DNA of 64,000 nucleotides. It comes from CAXBCP01 sp047638395 (GTDB taxonomy: Bacteria; Pseudomonadota; Alphaproteobacteria; MPNO01; UBA830). The notes beneath the pieces are model-generated. The model was not told the DNA's origin, did no database searches, and saw only the letters and a program-made list of their open reading frames with translations. Below, in pieces: positions 26,690 through 37,200 of this stretch (position 1 is its first letter; each line of letters begins with the position of its first letter). Made by a program: the position numbers and the translations under genes. The stretch covers positions 62,001 through 126,000 of the forward strand of contig JBLIMV010000008.1 in assembly GCA_047638395.1 (NCBI GenBank), read 5' to 3'.

Positions 26690-27424
26690 CTAGCGTGCGC
26701 CCGAAACGTCGAGGACCGTCCCACTGACATAGCTGGCTTCATCAGACAGCAGCCAGACAACCGCGTTCGCGACCTCATCCGGTTTACCGACACGCTGCAT
26801 CGGCAAAGTCGGACCGACAGCCTCCACACGGCCTTCTGGTTGAATTTCTGTATCAATCACCCCGGGACTGACCGCGCAAACCCGAACGCCTTCCGCCGCG
26901 ACTTCCTGCGCCAGACCAAAGGTAAAGCTGTTGATAGCGCCCTTGCTCGCCCCATAATGAACGGAGGCACCGGCCCCACCCAGATCAGATGTCCGCGATG
27001 ACAGGTTCACAATTACACCGCCATCGCCGCCGTGCTTTGTCGACATCCGCTGCACCGCTTCTCGCGCACACAGGATGGAGCCGACGACATTGATCATCAT
27101 GTGCCGTGTGAGATCGTCTCCCCCGATCTCATCGATCCGGGAGAGAGGACCCAGGATGCCGGCCGAATTGACGAGCCCGGTGGGGACGCCAAGCTCCGCA
27201 TCGCATGTTTCGAACAAACGGATGACATCGGCTTCGACGGAAATATCGGCCTGCACGGCAATCGCCCGCTGCCCGCGCGACATCACCTCTGTCACGACCT
27301 CTTCGGCGCGGGCCGCATCCCCCTGATAGTTTACGCAAACATCCCAGCCTGCATCAGCGGCTTTGAGCGCTGTCTCGGCGCCGATACCGCGGCCACCCCC
27401 CGTTATCATCAGAATACCGCTCAT
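26690..27424 (-). CDS. Short-chain dehydrogenase/reductase (SDR)
   Basis: A 244-residue NAD(P)-dependent oxidoreductase with the classical SDR motifs: TGGGRGIG at 8-15, NSAGILG (the NAG motif with Ser) near 87, NLSSR near 140 with the catalytic Ser, YGASK near 157 with Tyr and Lys, and SPGVIDTEI after it. It ends SGTVLDVSGAR, the usual SDR C-terminus. The substrate is not predictable. It is upstream of the DUF1835 gene and divergent from the hydantoinase genes. Confidence 0.9.
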   Translation of the reverse strand: MSGILMITGGGRGIGAETALKAADAGWDVCVNYQGDAARAEEVVTEVMSRGQRAIAVQADISVEADVIRLFETCDAELGVPTGLVNSAGILGPLSRIDEIGGDDLTRHMMINVVGSILCAREAVQRMSTKHGGDGGVIVNLSSRTSDLGGAGASVHYGASKGAINSFTFGLAQEVAAEGVRVCAVSPGVIDTEIQPEGRVEAVGPTLPMQRVGKPDEVANAVVWLLSDEASYVSGTVLDVSGAR

Positions 27425-27542
27425 CTGCCGCTCCCATTCAATCCATACGTCACACTCGACCAGCGCCGCCTAACCAAGTCAACAAGGCCGATTGACCCGC
27501 GACGGCCCTGAAACGAGAATAAACAAAATAGGAGCGCAACCT

Positions 27543-29630
27543 TTGGCACCAAATAACAATCCGTCGGGCAAAATGCGGCTCGCCGCCGATATCGGCGGCA
27601 CATTTACGGACATAGCTGCTTTCAACACCTCGACCGGCCGTCTTCATTTCGGCAAGACGCTGTCGACCCCCGACTCCCTGATTGACGGCATCGCGACCGG
27701 CACATCCAAGGCAGATGCGGCCTTTGCCGATGCAGATATTTTTCTGCATGGCTCAACTGTCGCCATCAATACGATGCTGGAACGTACTGGCGCCAGGACA
27801 GCTCTGCTCATCACCGAAGGTTTCCGCGATATTTACGAGATCGGTCGCATTAACCGACCCGATGCCTACAATCTTTTCTTTCAGAAACACGACCCCCTCG
27901 TTGAACGCGCTTTGCGGTTTGAAGTACACGAGCGGCTATTCGCCGAGGGTGACGTCTATAAGCCACTCGACGAGGATCATGTCCGCGCCACGTGCATCCG
28001 TCTGCGCGAAGAAGGCGTTGAAGCCGTCGCGATCCTGTTGCTGCATTGCTATGCCAATCCGGCCCACGAACTTCGTGTTCGGGAGATTGTCGAAGAAGAG
28101 CTGCCGGACGCATTCGTCTCGACCTCTCATGAACTCAGTCAGGAATATCGCGAGTTCGAGCGCTGTTCGACGGTGGTCGCCAACGCCTATATCGGGCCGA
28201 AGGTAGAAAGCTATATCGGCGGGATCAATGATCGCATCCGTGCCGACGGGTTCGACGGCTCGTTCCTGGTCGTGCAGTCCACCGGCGGCCTCTATGACGG
28301 CGAACAGGCACAGCGCCAGTGTGTCAGAATGCTGGAATCCGGCCCTGCCGCCGGCGTCATTGGCACGCAGGCATTATGCGATGTACTTGGCATGGAGAAT
28401 GCTATCGCTTTCGACATGGGCGGGACGACCGCAAAGGCCGGCGTCATTCATCACGGCGAAGCATTGACGACCGGCAGCGCGCTGATCGGCGGCTATGAAC
28501 GCGCCCTGCCGATACAGATCGCAATGATGGATATTTTCGAAGTCGGCACCGGCGGCGGGTCTATCGCGCGGATTGCCGATGAAGGTGGTTTGCGCGTCGG
28601 CCCGCAAAGCGCGAGCGCACAGCCCGGCCCGGCCTGTTACGGCCAGGGTGGTACCGAGCCGACGGTCACGGATGCAAATGTCCTGCTGGGCCGACTGTCA
28701 CCGGATCGCTTCCTGGGCGGCGAAATGGCGCTTGATATCGCAGCAGCAGAAGCTGCGATCCTCGACAAGGTCGGAAACCCGCTGGATCTCGGTGCGGTCG
28801 AAGCGGCCCAGGGTATCCTGCGCATCGCCGTCACGTCGATGTCCCACGCGGTCAAGGCGGTCACCACGGAACGCGGCCTCGATGCCGGCGACTTCGCGAT
28901 GGTTGCCTATGGCGGTGCAGGACCGCTTCATGCCTGCAACATTGCCCGTGAGATGGGCATTCGGAAGCTTATCATCCCCCGTTCACCCGGCCATTTTTCG
29001 GCTTTCGGAATGCTATTTTCTGACCTGAGGTATGACTACGTACGGTCCCGCTTCATGCGGCTGGCAGATGCTGACTTTGCCGACATTGAAGCCGTTTATG
29101 CCGAACTCGAGGCAGAAGGTCTGGCCGAGGTAGAGAAAGTTTCAGTCGCCCCGGAACGCATCGTCATCACCCGCGGCGCCGATATGCGATATGTCGGCCA
29201 GGAGCATTCGGTCACGGTCGATCTCGCCGCCGACCTGTTTGCCAACGAAGACCGCGCCACGATCAAGGAACGGTTCGATGCGGTTCACAATGTTCGCTAC
29301 GGCACTTGCGCCCCCAACGAACGGAGCGAAATCGTCAGTCTCCGTGTCACCGTCACCGGCATACTCGAAAAACCCGTCCTGGAAAAAATCAAAACGGGTG
29401 ACATCGCGCCACCGGCGGCGGCCGATACCGGCCTCCGGGCAGTGCATTTCGGCGAAAATGCCCACGACACTTCGACCTGGGACCGCACCGCCTTACTGGC
29501 CGGAAATAGGATCGAGGGACCTGCGCTGATCGAGGAGCACGCATCGACAACGGTTCTACATCCCGGCGACTCAGCGGAGGTCGATGCCTTTGGCAACCTG
29601 ATTATTTCCGTAGGAGGGCCGGCATCATGA
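27543..29630 (+). CDS. Hydantoinase/oxoprolinase family protein, subunit A (HyuA-like)
   Basis: A 695-residue ATP-dependent hydrolase subunit with the hydantoinase N-terminal domain and the HyuA core. The phosphate motif ADIGGTFTD is near the start, followed by GSTVAINTMLERTGARTALL, ARTALLITEGFRD, QSTGGLYDG, FDMGGTTAKAG and PGPACYGQGG. Such enzymes open N-methylhydantoin, hydantoin, 5-oxoproline or, in the related acetone carboxylases, carboxylate ketones. The start is a TTG at 27543 with AGGAG 8 bases before it; an ATG at 27573 is possible. The B subunit gene overlaps its stop by ATGA. Confidence 0.9.
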   Translation: MAPNNNPSGKMRLAADIGGTFTDIAAFNTSTGRLHFGKTLSTPDSLIDGIATGTSKADAAFADADIFLHGSTVAINTMLERTGARTALLITEGFRDIYEIGRINRPDAYNLFFQKHDPLVERALRFEVHERLFAEGDVYKPLDEDHVRATCIRLREEGVEAVAILLLHCYANPAHELRVREIVEEELPDAFVSTSHELSQEYREFERCSTVVANAYIGPKVESYIGGINDRIRADGFDGSFLVVQSTGGLYDGEQAQRQCVRMLESGPAAGVIGTQALCDVLGMENAIAFDMGGTTAKAGVIHHGEALTTGSALIGGYERALPIQIAMMDIFEVGTGGGSIARIADEGGLRVGPQSASAQPGPACYGQGGTEPTVTDANVLLGRLSPDRFLGGEMALDIAAAEAAILDKVGNPLDLGAVEAAQGILRIAVTSMSHAVKAVTTERGLDAGDFAMVAYGGAGPLHACNIAREMGIRKLIIPRSPGHFSAFGMLFSDLRYDYVRSRFMRLADADFADIEAVYAELEAEGLAEVEKVSVAPERIVITRGADMRYVGQEHSVTVDLAADLFANEDRATIKERFDAVHNVRYGTCAPNERSEIVSLRVTVTGILEKPVLEKIKTGDIAPPAAADTGLRAVHFGENAHDTSTWDRTALLAGNRIEGPALIEEHASTTVLHPGDSAEVDAFGNLIISVGGPAS

Positions 29631-31363
29631 ATGCGTCACCCGTAAAATCCGATCCCGTCATCACCGAGATCGTCCGCAACGGTGTAATCGCCATCACGGA
29701 GGAAATGAAATCCAACCTGATGCGTACCGCCTACAACATGATCATCTATGAAGCGCTCGACTTCACGGTGGGACTGTTCACGCCAAAGGGCGAAACGATT
29801 TCCATCGGCCTCGGGCTTCCCATGTTTATCCGCGGGATGGCAGAAACGATTAAGGCGGAAATCGATCACTACAGCATCGAAGGGATCAAGCCGGGCGACA
29901 TCCTGCTGACCAACGATGCCTATCTTACCGGCAGTCACCTCAATCACCTGACTTTTACGATGCCAATCTTCCAGGAAAATAAACTGATCGGGTTTGCCTG
30001 CTGCATGGCGCACTGGCCGGATATCGGCGGGACAATCGACGGCATCACCACGGATATCTATTCCGAAGGTCTTCAGTTGCCGATTGTAAAATACCAGCGC
30101 GAAGGTGTGGTGAATGAGGAAATAGTCGAAATTATCAAGATGAACGTCCGCCTGCCCGACCGCGCGATGGGCGATCTGCGGGCGCAAATCACCGCCATTA
30201 CCACCGGCGAACGGCGATACCTGGAACTGGTCGGACGCTATGGAAAAGACCAGGTGGCAGCGTCAATCTCCGACATCATGGACCAATCGGAACGCGCCGC
30301 CCGCGCGCGGACGCTTTCGATTCCGGACGGCGTGTACGAGGCCGAATCCTATATGGACGATGACGGCGTCAGCATATCGGAGCGGATTCCACTCAAAGTC
30401 CGGGTAACCGTCAAAGGCGATGAGATGACCGTCGATCTGAGCGAGGTCGCCGCCCAGGTTCAGGGCTTCTACAATTCCGGAATCACGACAGGGCATGCGT
30501 GCTCACAGGTCGCCTTCAAATGCATTACCTCGCCGACCGACTATCCAATCAATGATGGGTCCTTCCGGAATCTGACGGCCATCGTGCCGCCGGGCCGGGT
30601 GGTCAGTGCCGTAAAACCGGCGCCGATGCGATGGTGGATGACATTTCCGATGACCATCGTCGACACCGTTTTCAAGGCGCTGACACCGGCGATTCCCGAA
30701 CGGGCGATTGCCGGTCATCACGCCGATCTGGTTTGCGGCATGCTCAATGGAATCAATCCAAAAACCAACGAATTCTATATCGCGTTTATCGGCCCCACCG
30801 GCGGCGGCTGGGGGGCGAAGCAAAGCCAGGATGGTGTCAGCGCGACCGTCTGCATAAATGACGGCGACACCCATAACAGCCCGGCCGAACAGCTTGAAAC
30901 CAAATACCCACTGCTGATCGAAAGCTACAGCCTGCGCGAGGATTCCGGCGGCGCCGGCGAATATCGCGGCGGGCTGGGGTGCGAAAATACGGTCCAGGCC
31001 CGCGCCAATCTTATGCTCAACGCCCAGGTCGATCGGATGCACTGCAAGCCGTGGGGTCTGAACGGCGGCAAGGACGCCGCCGGAAACGCGGTCGTGCTCC
31101 GCGCCAACGGCGAATGGAACGAAGATTACCCGAACGCCAAACTTCTCACCGCCCGGATCAAAGAGGGAGATGCCTTCGCCATGCGCTCAGGCGGCGGCGG
31201 CGGGTTTGGCAACCCGCACAACCGGCCGGCAGAAACCGTCGCCAACGACGTACGTCAGGGATATGTGTCCGTGGAATCGGCGGAGCAGGATTACGGCGTC
31301 ATCTGCGATGCGGCCGGAACGCTCGATGTTGCAGCGACCCAGAAAGCCAGAAGCAGCAGCTAG
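29627..31363 (+). CDS. Hydantoinase/oxoprolinase family protein, subunit B (HyuB-like)
   Basis: A 578-residue subunit B. Family features are MKSNLMRTAYNMIIYEALDFTVGLF split around residue 30-50, the KPGDILLTNDAYLTGSHLNH segment, PDIGGTIDG, GGGWGAKQSQDGVSATVC and LREDSGGAGEYRGG, ending AMRSGGGGGFGNPHNRP. It works in a complex with subunit A. AGGAGG lies before its ATG, inside the end of the A gene. Its stop shares a CTAG with the stop of the convergent DUF1015 gene. Confidence 0.93.
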   Translation: MNASPVKSDPVITEIVRNGVIAITEEMKSNLMRTAYNMIIYEALDFTVGLFTPKGETISIGLGLPMFIRGMAETIKAEIDHYSIEGIKPGDILLTNDAYLTGSHLNHLTFTMPIFQENKLIGFACCMAHWPDIGGTIDGITTDIYSEGLQLPIVKYQREGVVNEEIVEIIKMNVRLPDRAMGDLRAQITAITTGERRYLELVGRYGKDQVAASISDIMDQSERAARARTLSIPDGVYEAESYMDDDGVSISERIPLKVRVTVKGDEMTVDLSEVAAQVQGFYNSGITTGHACSQVAFKCITSPTDYPINDGSFRNLTAIVPPGRVVSAVKPAPMRWWMTFPMTIVDTVFKALTPAIPERAIAGHHADLVCGMLNGINPKTNEFYIAFIGPTGGGWGAKQSQDGVSATVCINDGDTHNSPAEQLETKYPLLIESYSLREDSGGAGEYRGGLGCENTVQARANLMLNAQVDRMHCKPWGLNGGKDAAGNAVVLRANGEWNEDYPNAKLLTARIKEGDAFAMRSGGGGGFGNPHNRPAETVANDVRQGYVSVESAEQDYGVICDAAGTLDVAATQKARSSS

Positions 31364-32613
31364 TCCAGCGGCAGAGAGATCATGCCGTCGGCGAGCTTGG
31401 GCTCGAACCATGTCGATTTCGGCGGCATGATCATATCCGCATCGGCCACCGCCATCAGGTCGGCAAGGCTGGTCGGGAAGAACATAAAGCCGATCGCCAT
31501 TTCGCCGGAATCAACACGGCGGGCGATTTCTTCCGGGCCGCGCGAGCCGCCGACGAAATCAATCCGGGTATCGGTGCGCTGATCGGCGATGCCCAATAGA
31601 GGCTCGAGAACCATGCGCGCCAGCACCTGAACATCCAGCCGCTCGACCGGATCATCACCGGCCAGCGGCGTCTTCGGTGTCAGCAGCGACCAGGCACCAT
31701 CGAGATACATTCCGAAAGTGCCACGCTCCGCGGGGCGTATCGGCGCATCTTTCGGCGTGATCTCAAACTGATCGGCCACTGCATCGCGAAAGTCTGCCGC
31801 ATCGCGACCGTTGAGGTCGCGGATGACGCGGTTGTAATCGAGGATGGTTACCTCATCGTCGGGAAAACTGACCGCGAGAAATCCGTTATAGGCCTCGCTA
31901 CCATCATGGTTGGGGTTCGCCGCCGCCCGGGTGGCCGCAATACGCCCGCCCGCTGCTGATCGGTGATGCCCGTCGGCGATATACAGCGCATCCATGGCAT
32001 TTAACAGGGCACCGATACTGGCCACTTTCGCTGCATCGGAGACCACCCACAATTCGTGCAAGGCGCCCCCGATCCCGTCAGCAATCGCCTCCGGCGCACC
32101 GGCAGTGATGCCGCCCAAAAGGGCAGCCAGTTCCTTGTTGGCACGATGAACCGTGAAGACAGGCCCTGTGATCGAATTGACCGCCTCGATCTGGCGGACG
32201 CGGTCGTCCTCTTTTGCAGGGCGCGTCAGTTCATGTTTCTTGATTCGGTTTTCGCTGTAGGCCTGCACAGATGCCGATACGGCAATGCCGGTCTGGGACT
32301 GCCCGCCGGCAGTTATCCGGTAGACATAAAAACAGGGTTCCGGATCCCGGATCAGCGCCCCCGATTTCTCAAAAGCCTGAAGGTTTTTTGCTGCCGTCTC
32401 ATACACCTCATCGGCGTAGGGATCTGTCTCGGGCGGAAGGTCAATTTCGGCCCGGGACACATGGAAGAAACAGAACGGCTTACCTGCCGCAATCTCGCGC
32501 GCCTCGTCGGTATTCACGACGTCATAAGGCGGTGCCGCTATGTCAGCGGCGCGTCCCGGTGCAGGCCGGAGCCCGGCAAACGGGCGGACAAGGTCGTCAG
32601 GTCCGAATTTCAT
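31360..32613 (-). CDS. DUF1015 family protein
   Basis: A 417-residue protein of the DUF1015 family: RPFAGLRPAPGRAADIAAPPYDVV at the start, YVYRITAGGQSQTGI near 105, ENRIKKHELTRPAKEDDR near 130, and LYIADGHHRSAA near 210, all in the order expected. The DGHHR motif may be catalytic. Function is unknown. It is convergent with the HyuB gene, sharing the four bases CTAG for both stops. The ribosome binding site is weak. Confidence 0.85.
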   Translation of the reverse strand: MKFGPDDLVRPFAGLRPAPGRAADIAAPPYDVVNTDEAREIAAGKPFCFFHVSRAEIDLPPETDPYADEVYETAAKNLQAFEKSGALIRDPEPCFYVYRITAGGQSQTGIAVSASVQAYSENRIKKHELTRPAKEDDRVRQIEAVNSITGPVFTVHRANKELAALLGGITAGAPEAIADGIGGALHELWVVSDAAKVASIGALLNAMDALYIADGHHRSAAGGRIAATRAAANPNHDGSEAYNGFLAVSFPDDEVTILDYNRVIRDLNGRDAADFRDAVADQFEITPKDAPIRPAERGTFGMYLDGAWSLLTPKTPLAGDDPVERLDVQVLARMVLEPLLGIADQRTDTRIDFVGGSRGPEEIARRVDSGEMAIGFMFFPTSLADLMAVADADMIMPPKSTWFEPKLADGMISLPLD

Positions 32614-32700
32614 CTTGGTCTACCCTATGCGGTTTCGCGCCAGCCGTATCCGAATTGCCCCGACTTTGCGAGGGAAAGTCTCGGCCCGGTTCACCGGGAT

Positions 32701-33417
32701 TCAGAACGACTCAGCACCGGCCCGGCGCTGGAAGTATTCCCACGCCCTTTTGATCGAAAAATCGCTCAGAAAAATTTCGGCGCACTGGTCGATTTCCCCA
32801 TCGGACAGGTACTCGATCTCCTCACTCATCTGCAGCGTGTCCTGCTGCAATTGCGCGTTCACCTGCAGATAGATTGACGTCATGACCGCGCCCTGAACCG
32901 ATGTTCCGGTCACTGCACAGCCATGGCCGCGCATTAGGATGACGTTGTTGCTGCCGAGATCCCCGGCGAGGTCCCTGCCCTGCTCCATGTTGACCACGAG
33001 CAGATTGGTATCTCCGAATTTACGGCGGATGTCCCACACCGGTACTTCCTTACCGATCGCGGCGCCGACATGCGCAATCGGTCTCAGCGGAGTCGGCGTC
33101 ACACCGAACGGGATGACTGCATGGGAATGATTGTGGACCACTGAGTTTATCTCTGGGCGCGCCTCATAGATCGCCCCGTGGATATGGCGCTCGGCATAGG
33201 GCGTGCGGTCATCATCGATCACCGTGCCATCGAGCGAGAATTCCATGATATCGCCGAGCGTTACCAGTTCCGGGCTGCGTGAGCGGCTCATCACATATCG
33301 TTCGGGGTTATCCGGATGGCGGATGCTGACATGGCCATATGCATCAACGACGTTCTCTCTTGCGAGTATGCGGTTGGCAACCACGACCTCGCGCAGCACC
33401 TTTGTCACATTGTCCAT
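32701..33417 (-). CDS. Class II aldolase/adducin family protein, possible aromatic or pyridine carboxylate decarboxylase
   Basis: A 238-residue zinc enzyme. Metal-binding residues are in ERHIHGAIYEARP, VHNHSHAVIPFG (His-x-His near residue 97) and MRGHGCAV near 163. The N-terminus ANRILARENVVDAYGHVSIRHP is typical of the class II aldolase branch that includes 3-hydroxy-2-methylpyridine-4,5-dicarboxylate decarboxylase and dihydroxyphthalate decarboxylase. That similarity is recalled, not computed. GGGGA precedes the ATG. It is divergent from the amidase gene at 33536 across 118 bases. Confidence 0.85.
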   Translation of the reverse strand: MDNVTKVLREVVVANRILARENVVDAYGHVSIRHPDNPERYVMSRSRSPELVTLGDIMEFSLDGTVIDDDRTPYAERHIHGAIYEARPEINSVVHNHSHAVIPFGVTPTPLRPIAHVGAAIGKEVPVWDIRRKFGDTNLLVVNMEQGRDLAGDLGSNNVILMRGHGCAVTGTSVQGAVMTSIYLQVNAQLQQDTLQMSEEIEYLSDGEIDQCAEIFLSDFSIKRAWEYFQRRAGAESF

Positions 33418-33535
33418 TCTGATATCCCCGCAGTTTTTTGATGTCTTTTTTCATACCATGCACAATCGACACCTGCGAGTCGCGCGCGCGCAATTTCCGC
33501 GATACAATTTCAAAAAACCAGACAGGATATGCACC

Positions 33536-34240
33536 ATGGCCCGGGATTTTGAAGACCATTGCTGGAAGGACGTCGTTTCGTCCGAAGAGCTTGAGATTTA
33601 CAAGCATTACGAGCGGGATGTGTATGTGGGTGAGCGCCCGGCCTTGTTGGCAATCGATCTCTACAACTTCGTCTATCGCGGCGATCCGACCAAGTATCCG
33701 CACGAACTGGCGGTCGAATTTCCGAATTCCTGCGGCAAGTTCGCCTGGGACGCCGTTGAGCCCACCAAGAAGCTGTTCGCTGCCTGCCGCGCCGCGGGCA
33801 TGCCGATTATCTATCTGTCCGGGTCGACACGGAAAAACCGCGTCCGATCGACCAATCGCCATATCGAGCCCGGCACCGGCGACGACCTGCTTGATATCCA
33901 TCCGGCATTTGCCGTGCAGGATGGCGATATTCTGATCCGCAAGGAACGCGCCAGCGCCTTCCATTCAACGCCGCTGGTCGCCCACCTGACCCGCCTCGGC
34001 GTCTCCAGCCTGATCGTCTGTGGCGAGAGCACGTCTGGATGCGTGCGGGCTTCGGTCGTCGATGCCTATTCCTACGGCTATCACGTGACCGTTGCAGAAG
34101 AATGCGTTTTCGACCGATCGCAGCTGACGCACAAAATGAATCTGTTCGATATGCACCACAAATACGCGGACGTCATGGTGCTGGAAGATATCGCCGAGCA
34201 CCTCGAACAAACCTATCCGGCAGCGCAGGCAGCGGAGTAA
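33536..34240 (+). CDS. Isochorismatase family cysteine hydrolase (N-carbamoylsarcosine amidase-like)
   Basis: A 234-residue amidase-type protein. The catalytic triad is visible as Asp in LLAIDLYNF near residue 43, Lys in LIRKERASAF near 132 and the nucleophile Cys in GESTSGCVRAS near 168. The start at 33536 (MARDFEDHC) is chosen because the upstream frame is antisense to the aldolase gene. Related enzymes hydrolyse N-carbamoylsarcosine, maleamate or ureidoacrylate and release ammonia. Presence of HyuA and HyuB 2 kb away would suit a hydantoin to carbamoyl amino acid to amine route; NicX-type pathways also need a maleamate amidase of this family. Confidence 0.87.
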   Translation: MARDFEDHCWKDVVSSEELEIYKHYERDVYVGERPALLAIDLYNFVYRGDPTKYPHELAVEFPNSCGKFAWDAVEPTKKLFAACRAAGMPIIYLSGSTRKNRVRSTNRHIEPGTGDDLLDIHPAFAVQDGDILIRKERASAFHSTPLVAHLTRLGVSSLIVCGESTSGCVRASVVDAYSYGYHVTVAEECVFDRSQLTHKMNLFDMHHKYADVMVLEDIAEHLEQTYPAAQAAE

Positions 34241-34290
34241 CCAGCCAAACGAGGAAATTCTCGCAACGCGCTGATACGACCGAAGGCAGG

Positions 34291-37200
34291 CTATCCTTCG
34301 AGGATGCGGTCGAAATCGTCGAGGATGTTCTTTGCGTCCGCGGCGATGTCATCCCGCTCCACAGCCGATGAGGAACCAGTATCACCCTGCGGGTGCGATG
34401 CCATGCCGGTTGCCTTCGCCAGCGCCTCCGAAAGCAGCGTGGTATTGATGGGCTTCGCGACGTAATCGTCCATGCCGGCGACGATGTATTTTTCACGATC
34501 GCCTTTCATCGCGTTGGCGGTCAGTGCAATCACCGGGATTTCGCTGACCGCGCCGTCAAGCGCCCTGATTTTCTGCAATGCCTCAAGGCCCTCCATTTGC
34601 GGCATATGGATATCCATCAAGACGACATCAAACGCGTTCGCTTTGGCTTCATTCAGCGCCTCGAGACCATTATTCGCGACGGTAACGACGTGCCCCATGC
34701 GCATAAGCATCGCGACCGCGACTTTCTGGTTCACAATATTGTCTTCGGCCAGGAGTATCCGCATCTGCCGCGCATCTTGCTGACCGCCACCGAATCCCCC
34801 CACTGGCAGATCGGATTCTGATTTCTGATCCGGCTGCCCTTCCCCGCTATCCATCGCCTCTACGCGACAGGCTGCCAATTGGCGGAGCAATAGTTGGGGC
34901 CGGACCGGTTTTCCAAGCACTGCTTTGAAACCGATATTCTCGATCAGCGCGCCGATATTATTCAGGCCGGCAGATGTCGTCAGAACGATGCGGGTCTGCC
35001 CAATTCCGGTCATCATCGAAATTTCTCGGCCTACTTCGATCCCGCTTTTGCCTGGCATCATGTGATCGAGCAGGATGATATCGTACGGATTTCCGGACGT
35101 GATGGCCTGCTCAGCCATTTCAATGCCACGATCAGGCGCATCTGCGCTGTCCACATGGCCACCCCAACCACCGATCTGCCGTTCGAATACAGTGCGATTG
35201 ACCTCCATATCGTCGATTACCAAGACACGCAGCCCAGCAACGTGAGTGATGAGCTCGTCGGCCTCCGTTCGCTCGCCATCGCGGACATCCAGGGGAACCT
35301 TGAACCAGAACCGACTTCCCTGTCCTTCTTCACTCTCCGCGCCGATCTCACCGTCCATAAGCGAAACAAGCTGGCGGCAGATCGCGAGGCCGAGCCCGGT
35401 ACCGCCGAACTGGCGGGTCGTCGATGAATCCGCCTGCATAAACCTGTTGAACAGTTTGTCTGTAACATCGGCCGGCATGCCAATGCCTGTATCGATGACC
35501 GAGAACTCGACCCACTTTCGCTGCTCGGAACCTCCTGCGACGTTTACCTCGACCGTGACCGACCCTTCATTTGTAAACTTGAGCGCATTACCGACGAGAT
35601 TCATCAGCACCTGGCGCAGACGGCCAGGGTCGCCGCTGACGAATTGCGGCACGCTCGCATCGATGTAAAGCAGTAGCTCGACGCCTTTTTCTACCGCTTT
35701 GGGCCCCAGGAGCTGCCCCACGCCGTCAACGACGTCAGGCAGCTGAATATCGATGACCTCCAGATCGAGCTTGCCGGCCTCCATCTTCGAGAAATCGAGT
35801 ATATCGTTGATAATGGCGAGTAATGTTTCACCCGACTGGCGAATTATTTTCACGTTGTCGGCGTGTTCGGGATCGAGCTCCGTATCTTCCATCAGGCCGG
35901 CCATTCCCAGAATGCCGTTCAAAGGTGTCCGGATCTCATGGCTCATATTGGCGAGGAATTCTGATTTAGCGTGATTGGCGCCTTCGGCATCCAACATCGC
36001 GCTCTTCGCAAAATCGGCCGCCTCCTCCGCCGCGAGACGCGCCTGCTCCAGTTCGTCACTCTGCGCCTTCAGCTTGCTGTTTGCATCGCGAAGCTGGGCA
36101 CCTGCCTCCTTCTGCGCCGTGATATCGGTCGTCAACAGGTTCCAGAAAATACTACCGTCATCCTGCCGCAGAGGCCGGCCATACGCCCGGACCCAGCGAT
36201 AGCCAGCGGATACATGCCGCGCTCGGAACTCGAGCTCATAAGCGGAGAGCCGTTCCGCAGCATCGGCAATCACCGCACCATAATGGTCAACATCTTCAGG
36301 ATGGATCGTGCGCGCCATATAGCCCTGATCTTCCAGTATCGTCTCCGGGTCCACACCGAGGATGTCTCGAACGCCTTCATTGACGAAAGGATATTCTATG
36401 CGGCCGTCAGGATAGTTGATCCTCTGATAGACCATGCCTGGAACATTCGCCGTCATGCTGCGGAATTGTTCGTCGCTGTCGCGCAACGCTTTTTCCTGCG
36501 CGAGCTGCGTGGTGACATCACGCACCACTACCATGCCACCCCGCACGCCATCCCACTCGATCGGCGTCGCCATGACTTCCGCGCGAAAATCCGATCCATC
36601 GATGCGAAGGCGCCTCTGTGAAAGCTTCAGAAGACCGTTATCGCGGGTGCGGAGTTCAACCTGACGCTCCCCGACAGTTTTTCGGTCATCCGGGTGGACA
36701 AGGTCGGTTGCCGTTATCCCGATCATGGCCTCTGCAGATTCCCCCCCGAACAGTCTTACGCCAGCCTCATTAATCAGGACAATTCGGCCTTCCTGGTGCA
36801 CATAGATGGCATCGGGAGATATCTCGAGCAGGTTTTTGTAGCGCGCCTCCGATTCTTTACGGGCCGCTTCCATCGCCTTTTGGTAGGAAAGGTCGCGTAC
36901 GACGACGAGACCACTCGTCTCTCCCTCCCAGTTGACCGCCCTTATAGAAACCGCTGCGGGAAAGTCCGTTCCATCGGCGCGCAGGCGTCGTTGTTCCACT
37001 ATCTCGACCTGCGCTTCCGTATCGAAAAAAGTCGTCAGGCTTCGAGATGTTTTTGCGTGATCGTCAGGATGGACGAAATCTAGAACCGGTTTACCCCGGT
37101 ATTCGCTATCTTCACCAACGGCGAACAATTTCCGAGCGGCAGAGTTCATGTACACAACTGTCCCGGCCGCCTGGACATAGATGGCATCGGGAGCCGACTC

